Below are positions 57,361 through 64,000 of a DNA stretch of 64,000 nt, piece by piece; the first letter of the stretch is position 1; the number at the start of each line of letters is the position of its first letter. Under the pieces are notes generated by a model. That model did not search any database. It was not told the origin of the DNA and saw nothing but the letters and a program-made list of their open reading frames with translations. The translations under genes and the position numbers were made by a program. Origin of the DNA: Pararge aegeria. Its lineage: Eukaryota; Arthropoda; Insecta; Lepidoptera; Nymphalidae. The stretch lies in assembly GCF_905163445.1 (NCBI RefSeq), contig NC_053196.1, positions 13,665,501 to 13,729,500 of the forward strand, read 5' to 3'.

Positions 57361-58096
57361 TTAAATCTATATTGTTAAAAGCTGAAATTTAATTATTGTA
57401 TGTAAGTATGTATTTATTTTAAGTTACTCTACTTACTAATTTAGTTTTCATAATAATATGCGTTGTCATTCAATTTTCATATGCATGAAGACTTTTACTC
57501 CATTTATAAATAGGTTACTAATCTTAAAATGCATTGGGTGGTGGTGCTGCAGATGTACATCTGCGGCAGTGATCACTTAACATCAGATGACCTGCAAACT
57601 ATATATATCGCTATAAAAATACAAGTAAATAGAATAAAATATATATTTTTTATTAAGAAATGCATGCCTCGTATTAAGCTCATAATATGGTGATATAAAA
57701 GATAGCATCGCTTAAACACACGTTTTGACATTTGCCTTCATTTGTCTAGGCTAATAAAGGCTGAACCGATTTAAATGGGACTTTCACAGATTCGGAAAAA
57801 GAGTAAGTTAAAAAAAGAAAGAAAACTGTCCGAGGTATCTTTGTACGAGGTGGTATTGAATCCGATAAAAGGCCTGTTAAAAGGTTTGAAAAAGGAACAC
57901 TGAAAAATTTGCAGGTATGGAAAAAGGATTTTGTAAGGTTTGCTTTAAGACGTTTGAGATTATAATGAGTTTATGGTACAGTTAGAGATACACGATTAAG
58001 ATAAGAAAAGACGATTTATAAAATCAGATTCATGATTCACAATAAGAATCGGTAGTAGCATAACTATGCTATGTCATTTAATTAAAAATTTATTAG
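57361..58096. other. Gene-free stretch
   Basis: A repeat-like CTGAACCGATTTAAATGGGA at about 57760 is followed by a 43-codon frame from 57775 (IRKKSKLKKERKLSEVSLYE), too short and too near a repeat to call a gene. Confidence 0.25.
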
Positions 58097-58324
58097 TGTT
58101 TGCAAAAGGTTTCTGCTAGTTCTCTACAAATAACTGAAGAGAACTGCCTAATTGAGTTTCAGAGGACTTTAAGAAAGTCGGAATTAAATGTTCATGGAAT
58201 TATTAATTGTTCTCCAGATAGTAAACAAAGAATGTTTTCTAGTCAATCGACTTATTCTACAAACAAACCATCCCAAACAGTTTCATATTTAAATATATTA
58301 CAAGTCAATAAACCAAAAAAGTGA
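58097..58324 (+). CDS. Coding-like segment of unknown identity
   Basis: An open frame of about 75 codons follows AATTTATTAG and contains NCLIEFQRTLRKSELNVHG and SYLNILQVNKPKK before TGA. It has no ATG near its start, so it would have to be an internal or terminal exon. Codon choice looks coding-like, but no family is recognised. It could be a transposon remnant. Confidence 0.25.
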   Translation, partial: CLQKVSASSLQITEENCLIEFQRTLRKSELNVHGIINCSPDSKQRMFSSQSTYSTNKPSQTVSYLNILQVNKPKK

Positions 58325-59460
58325 TTTTTTATTTTCATTTAATTTATTTATAAGTACAAGTATAATTTTTGTGATCCTTAGAAAGACTGCTATTAGTTAA
58401 ATTTGGTTTTAAGCCGACCTTAAGAAAAAAGGAGGTGTTTCTCAATTCATCTGTATTTAATTTTTTTTTTGGTTTTAGGTTCGATAAAAATAGGGCCAAA
58501 AGACGTGCGTAACTGTAAAATAAATTAGTCAGCATTTTTTTTTTCGTTTTTTTTTAAAATCCCGTGGAGTGTCCTACACCAGACTCTAGGATGCAAGCAT
58601 TCTTTATGCAAAATTTCACAAAGACCCGCTTAGCTGTGAAAATATTTTTTTTTTAAATATTCTGGAAAGGTTACTGTTATGTGGTCCTTTATCCGTATCC
58701 GGGATGCAATCTATTACACACAATTTTATTAAGATTGATCCACGCATTACGCATTGGAGGTCATTCAGGTACTTCCCCGGATGAGCTTAGTCACAAAATT
58801 CTCTACTATAAATAAACAGACACACCCTCCCCTTTATATATTGCTTGCCAAAAATATAATGTTAAGTAATTCTACAAGATATGAGCAGTGATTTGGCTTT
58901 TCAAAACATTTCACATACTCGAGTAAAACAAATGAGAAGAAAAATTCACCTCCTACTTTTTTAATTGTAACCATTGTTGAAACCACGAATAATTAATTAA
59001 CCGCTTAAAACAATGAAAAATGTTATTTTTATTTAAAAAAATATTGTAGTTATTTAATTAATAATTCAAGAGTCTGTTCGAGTGTGTTCAAATAGTAATA
59101 ATATACGTAATATTTATTCGTACAAACTTTTATCTCCTGTCATACGCCTTTGAGGGTCTTTTAAAAAAAACGCTTTGAGGGGTATTTAATTTTAACTATA
59201 CAGGTTTTCATGCTCTCACTTAAAAAAGTAATACTTTCATACAAGCTTCAAACCCCTGTTTTTCCAATTTAGGATGAGATTTTATAGAAATTCGGACCAA
59301 CATCCTAGACCAACTTCGTACAAAAAAGATTATTCTTTCTTCTAGTATTGCTAATAAAGACAAGGTTTATCTTATAATTATGTTTCATCCTTGTAAAAAC
59401 TTACAAATTGAAATGCGCGTATATATTACATATAATATTATGTTACTATTAATGTTAGGC
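58325..59460. other. Gene-free stretch
   Basis: T-rich runs and transposon-like text at about 58556-58800; no gene seen. Confidence 0.3.
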
Positions 59461-59508
59461 TGAAGTGAAATTGAAGTGGCAATGGGCGGGGTACATTTAT
59501 TGACAATC

Positions 59509-59799
59509 TACCTGCCCCCTGGCGTAACGGTGAGCGCTATGAATATAAATAGGAGGTACCGGGTTATATTCCCAGCAGAGGCAATATGGGAATTAATAAT
59601 TTCTGAATTTTCTATGGTCTGGTCTGGTGGGAGGCTTTGGCCGTGGCTAGTTCCGGTGCGATGTCGCGTAGAAACCTATTAGGGGTAGGACTACCATACT
59701 CCATAATATTTTAGCCCGCTACCATTTTAGACTGCATCATCACTTACCACCAGGTGAGATTGCAGTCAAGAGCTAACTTGTAGTGGAATAAAAAAAATA
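59509..59799 (+). mobile_element. SINE family S3, full length, inserted in an RTE
   Basis: Head CCCTGGCGTAACGGTGAGCG (A box-like), GGGTTATATTCCC in the B-box place, tail TGTAGTGGAATAAAAAAAAT. Confidence 0.65.
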
Positions 59800-59843
59800 C
59801 AAAGCTCGGAGAACCGACGGATGGTGGGGTCTTAAGGTGCTGG

Positions 59844-60195
59844 CAAATTCAAATTCAAATTCAAAATTTCTTTATTCATGGTAGGCCTATCACAGGCACT
59901 TATGAAGCGATCATACATAAATGTTTACATAATTGTAAGGGGATGGTGATAACTTCATTCGCCAACTTAAACCTAAAGCTATGAGGGTTCCGCGCCCTGG
60001 TCTAAGAAGAGCCCACAACAAACTTAGCCAGGTAATTTTTTTTTTGTTATCACCATCTCACAGTAAATTTATATTCAGCTATGAAGCTAGAGCAATTCAC
60101 ACCCAAGCTATTTTATCGTTTAAGTAATCCTTAATATTATAATAGGACTTTGCTGTAAGCTTACGATTTATATAAACTTTGAACTTATTGAGAGA
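59844..60195 (-). mobile_element. CR1-type LINE 3' end (family L1) inside an RTE
   Basis: It begins with the CAAATTCAAATTC tail and reaches CTTATTGAGAGA; RTE sequence resumes immediately after. Confidence 0.7.
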
Positions 60196-60329
60196 TTACA
60201 TCTGGCAAGTCGCTGGGTGCTGCTGAAGATAACCGGTCTAGGACCGGGACTTGTCTAAGTCCCAACAAAAGACCTTGTCCAGCAGTGGGCGTCAATTGGT
60301 TGATTTGATGATTAATGTTAGGTGTTGAT

Positions 60330-60582
60330 GATAACTACATTCGTTAACTAAAAACTGAAGCTAGGAGGGTTCTCAAACGCGCCCTGGTCTAAGAAGAGCC
60401 CACAACAAACTTAGCCAGTTTGTTTTTTATTGTCACCATAGTAGAATTGGTATTTAGCTACGAAGTTAGAGCAGTTCATACCCGAGCTTTTTTATCATTC
60501 CTGTAATCCATAATATTGTAATAGGATGTTTCTATAAGCTCACGTTTTATTTAAACTGAACTTGTTAGAGACATCTCAAAAC
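60330..60582 (-). mobile_element. CR1-type LINE 3' end (family L1), partial
   Basis: It matches the L1 UTR in reverse (GCGCCCTGGTCTAAGAAGAG, CCCACAACAAACTTAGCC). Confidence 0.65.
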
Positions 60583-61049
60583 AAAATGGGAGAACAGATG
60601 AAGTTCTTTACCGTGAATTTATTACGTTTTAAGACAGTAGATATCTATAATATACATGCATATAACGCGAGTTCTTACTCGGAGGCGAACATAATAAGAA
60701 GTGTCAGAACTATTAGGTTTGACGTCAGTAAACCACAATTTATCATACATTTTTTCTACTGTCTCCCGTCTCCGAGAAATCCCAAAGTAATAATACGATT
60801 CCCAGTCTTATTGCCCGCTCTCGAGGTATACTAAAACCTTGCGATACTGCTATTTATATCGTTAGGTGCACAGTTAACTCATTGAATTATACGAAATTCG
60901 GGTTTTCCTCAATCTTCTTTAGTGGAATCTGTTTTAGACATGTTGGGGAAGACAGGACCGCTCAAAATGTGAAACTAAATTTCAATCAAAAGTAAATATA
61001 AACATATAAAAAAAACTTGTTTAATTTCCTGATCTCAGATAATTATTCT

Positions 61050-61535
61050 ATCATCATATCAACCCATTACTGGCCCACTACCGCCACGGGTCTCCTTCTC
61101 CGATTAGAAGGGTTTAGGTTAGGCCGTAGTCCACAACGCTGCCCTAGTGCGGTTTGGTGGACTCCACACGCCTATGCAGGATTCCTCACGATGTTTTTCT
61201 TCATCGTTAAAGCAAGTGATATTTTTTTGTGTACGGGAGCTATGGTCGTACGCTCGACCGTAACAATAGAAAAATCTTCCTCCAAGAGGGTGATCGTGCC
61301 CGGGGACCGAGGTCCAAACATTCATTTATGGAAGTTGTATATATAGGCATTCTTAGTGAACACTTCGCTAGCGCGATGCAGGATTTTTCTTGCGCCATCT
61401 AGTTTTGTAATGTGAAGACCGCCACAATTTGCTTAAACGCGCATAAATTAGAAAAGTTTAAGGTGCTTGCTGAGATCCGAACTCGGCTTGCCCAAAGTGA
61501 AGCCGAAGTCGTAACCACTAGGCTATCACCGCTTC
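61050..61535 (-). mobile_element. SINE family S2 with about 200 bp of extra sequence inside
   Basis: S2 text at 61050-61225 and 61425-61535; the middle is not recognised. Confidence 0.55.
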
Positions 61536-62180
61536 TAATTGATTAATCTATGTAATCAGCAAAATCTGCCTAGAATTCGGTTTAGGTTTTTGAGATACAT
61601 GGCATTAAGGTGCTTTTCGTCGTAATTAAAAATAAGTATTGAAAATCCTGCAGTATGAACATAGGCAAAACAAAGACAGTGTCCTGTAAATTATCTATGA
61701 TTTTTGTAAGGTAATTGTTTGTAATGAATATTACAACCATTCTTAATTCTCAAGGCAGTCTTAGAGATGTAAAATTTATAGTCCTTATTTTGCGATACAA
61801 ACTTCCTTTTCACTTCTCATGTTCTTAAAGTCGTACTTAGTAAACCTATGTTTAATATTTATTATTAAATTTAAATTTCATTACCTAAAACGAAAGCTAT
61901 AATTGACTTGCAAAGAATTTATAAACAATGCCTTGTAATGCATTTTTTTATTTTTTCTATTTTATTTATCTGATTTTATCCATATCTTGATAATATTGAT
62001 TAATTCCTTGATGTTTCACAACTCCTGATACCTGAAAATGGCAGCAACGACCAAATATAAAACGTATGTAAAACAAAAAACAATTAGTGGGAGAATTGCT
62101 TTGTATTTTTTTCTAAGATTATTATTATAATAATATTTCGATGCGTGTATTGCGATGCGATGTGTGTATTGTCGTAGTAC

Positions 62181-62373
62181 ATATACTACGACAATACACA
62201 CATCGCCATCTAGACCCATAGTAAGCGTAGCTTGTGTTATGGGTACTAAGATGACTGATGAATATTTCATAAATGAATAATATACATAAATACTTAGAAT
62301 ATACACATAAACACCCAGACACTGAAAACCATTCATGTTCATCACACAACCATTTTCCAGTAGTGGGAATCGA
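62181..62373 (-). mobile_element. SINE family S1, head truncated
   Basis: Stops at GTGGGAATCGA; its tail end forms one arm of a perfect 23-bp inverted repeat with 62157-62179. Confidence 0.6.
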
Positions 62374-62689
62374 GTGTGTACTACTCGGTCATAAAACCGA
62401 TTTTATCCTTGACTTAAATGTCAACCATCTCGGATAAAATAAATTGTACTATCACCTTGTAGCACATTCTGCTATTGGTGAATTTAATAGGAGGAATAAT
62501 GTTGACATTTTACTATCGTAGCCACGGAATGCATGCACTATACATACGGTGTGAACCTACCTATACTAAAAAACTAGAAATACTGATCTTTTCGCAAATA
62601 CGACTTTGACTACCGCTACAAAATATAAATTTAACTGCGGTGCTCCAAAACAATCTTTATCAGTAGTAGAGTTTTTTGTGACAGAGCTC

Positions 62690-63150
62690 ATCGGGGAAAC
62701 ACTGCCTCCGCTGGCTCCGCTTAAACAAGATAAAGCTATGAATGTTAAAATGTATAGTATAAATTGTTAATGTTGGAAAAGAGCAACTGCTGAGTTTCTT
62801 GCCTTCTTCTTCTCGAAAGGATCTGCCTTCAGAACCGGTGGTAAAGTCACTAGAAACTGACCGACTTGACGTTTCAAAAGTGCTTTTTGAAATAAATGAA
62901 TTTAGTGTTTTTAATTTATGCTTATTTCTATTCGACTCTCCTAAAGCAAACCTCAATGAATGTTAAAATGCAAAATGTAAATTGTTGATGTTGGAAAAGA
63001 GCAACTGCTGAGTTTCTTGCCGGCTTCTTCTCGGTAGAATCTGCCTTCCGAACCGGTGGTAGAATCACTACAAACAGACAGACTTGACGTTTCAAAAGTG
63101 CTTATATTAGGCCTACTTGAAATAAATGAATTTTGAATTTTGAATGTAAA
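62690..63150 (+). mobile_element. Two adjacent LINE 3' UTRs (family L2)
   Basis: 62690-62905 and 62955-63150 are separate copies of the L2 end in the same orientation; the second is closer to the consensus. Confidence 0.65.
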
Positions 63151-64000
63151 TTCAAAATATTTAATAAATAAGTAACGGTCGCCATTACTATAATCCCTTG
63201 AGATTACATCTTATAGGCGGGACAAATTCGACGTGGTAGATAATATAATTCTTATTATGATGAGATATTTTATTTTATTATTATTCGTTTCTACAAAGGA
63301 AAAATCTTTGAGAGAGATCTATTTTCTATACTATAACATTTTAAGTGTAATAATAGAAACAAAGCTTGAAAATGGGCATTACAATTTTTTTTTATAAGTT
63401 AAAAGCTGCACAGTTTCAAGCAAAAAACCTTGGTTGTTTATATTTATATTTTATATTTAGATTTTAGTAATTTAAACGACTGAACCATTTTCTTCTTAAA
63501 CTGGCTTACTTTGCAAATTTATTACTTGCTTAGCATTTTATTATTACTACATATATTCATGTTTCTACGTCAAAATTTTCAACTTTTATGAGTCTTAAAC
63601 ACAACCTATGATATTGTAGCGTGTAGTGTAATAAAAGTTCATAATATTACCACCTACTGTGTTTAATTAAAAAAAACATCAATAACAAAGGTCGTTACTT
63701 TAAATTATGCTTTTACCAGGCAAGTTTGTTTTATAGCAGGCACGCTGTAAAGTCCTTCGTTGAAAGTGTAACGCAGATTTATAGTCTTTGGAAACGACAA
63801 TTTGCATAATCTATTACTTTACAAGTTGGAAGAAAAAGAAAAATAACTTTAGGAGTCTAAGATAAACAGATTTACTCTAAATACTAAATACTTTCGTACT
63901 AAAGCCTATTACATCTATCTATACTTATATTTAAATTGTAACTGGTAGATTTCTGTACATATAATATATTTTGAAAACTTTGATTGGGGGATGCTTTATA
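63151..64000. other. Gene-free stretch to window end
   Basis: AT-rich; nothing recognised. Confidence 0.3.

Larger units (their letters stand above)
59461..60312 (+). mobile_element. RTE fragment broken by two later insertions
   Basis: RTE text is at 59461-59494, 59812-59843 and 60196-60312. A SINE of family S3 fills the first gap and a reversed CR1-type LINE tail the second. Confidence 0.65.

Noticed and set aside
61017..61346. 109-codon frame as a gene
   Set aside because: Most of it is a reversed S2 SINE.

Overview
The window reads as nuclear DNA of an insect, most probably a butterfly or moth. It is AT-rich, its introns have short GT...AG junctions, and it is crowded with the non-LTR retrotransposon tails, tRNA-headed SINEs and small inverted-repeat DNA transposons typical of lepidopteran genomes. 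Nothing bacterial, viral or plasmid-like is seen. The species cannot be named from the sequence alone. All identifications were made by reading and translating the sequence by eye; no database search was run.

Only the first 17 kb carries genes I can defend, both on the + strand. At 2265-11848 lie the last eight coding exons of a homologue of NDNF (neuron-derived neurotrophic factor; Drosophila nord), a secreted fibronectin-type-III protein. Every exon joins the next in frame and the stop is at 11846-11848; the 5' exons lie left of the window. At 14258-17025 is a complete two-exon gene for a 448-residue five-zinc-finger protein of the ZNF277 family. The two genes are neighbours in the same orientation about 2.4 kb apart; nothing in the sequence links their functions.

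From about 17.3 kb to the end the window is mostly transposon debris, often nested. It includes: an RTE-type LINE with an uninterrupted reverse-transcriptase frame and perfect target-site duplication (21473-22798); a LINE reverse-transcriptase C-terminus (53319-53672); many 3' ends of at least four other LINE families; at least four tRNA-headed SINE families; five hAT-type MITEs with recognisable 8-bp target duplications; a second MITE family with CAGGGCTAGC-like ends; and a fold-back family. A 280-bp tandem array lies at 41169-42150. A few coding-like segments next to plausible splice sites (30746, 45381, 46731, 52182 and 58097) could be exons of unseen genes or captured fragments and are listed with low confidence.

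The most interesting points are an 84-bp tandem duplication that copies an NDNF splice donor, a group of near-perfect short hairpins with 17-23-bp arms suggestive of template-switch mutations, the 280-bp array with a conserved ATG plus splice donor in two of its units, duplicated decayed exon-like sequences at 30746 and 33640, and several datable nested insertions. No convincing new molecular system was found.
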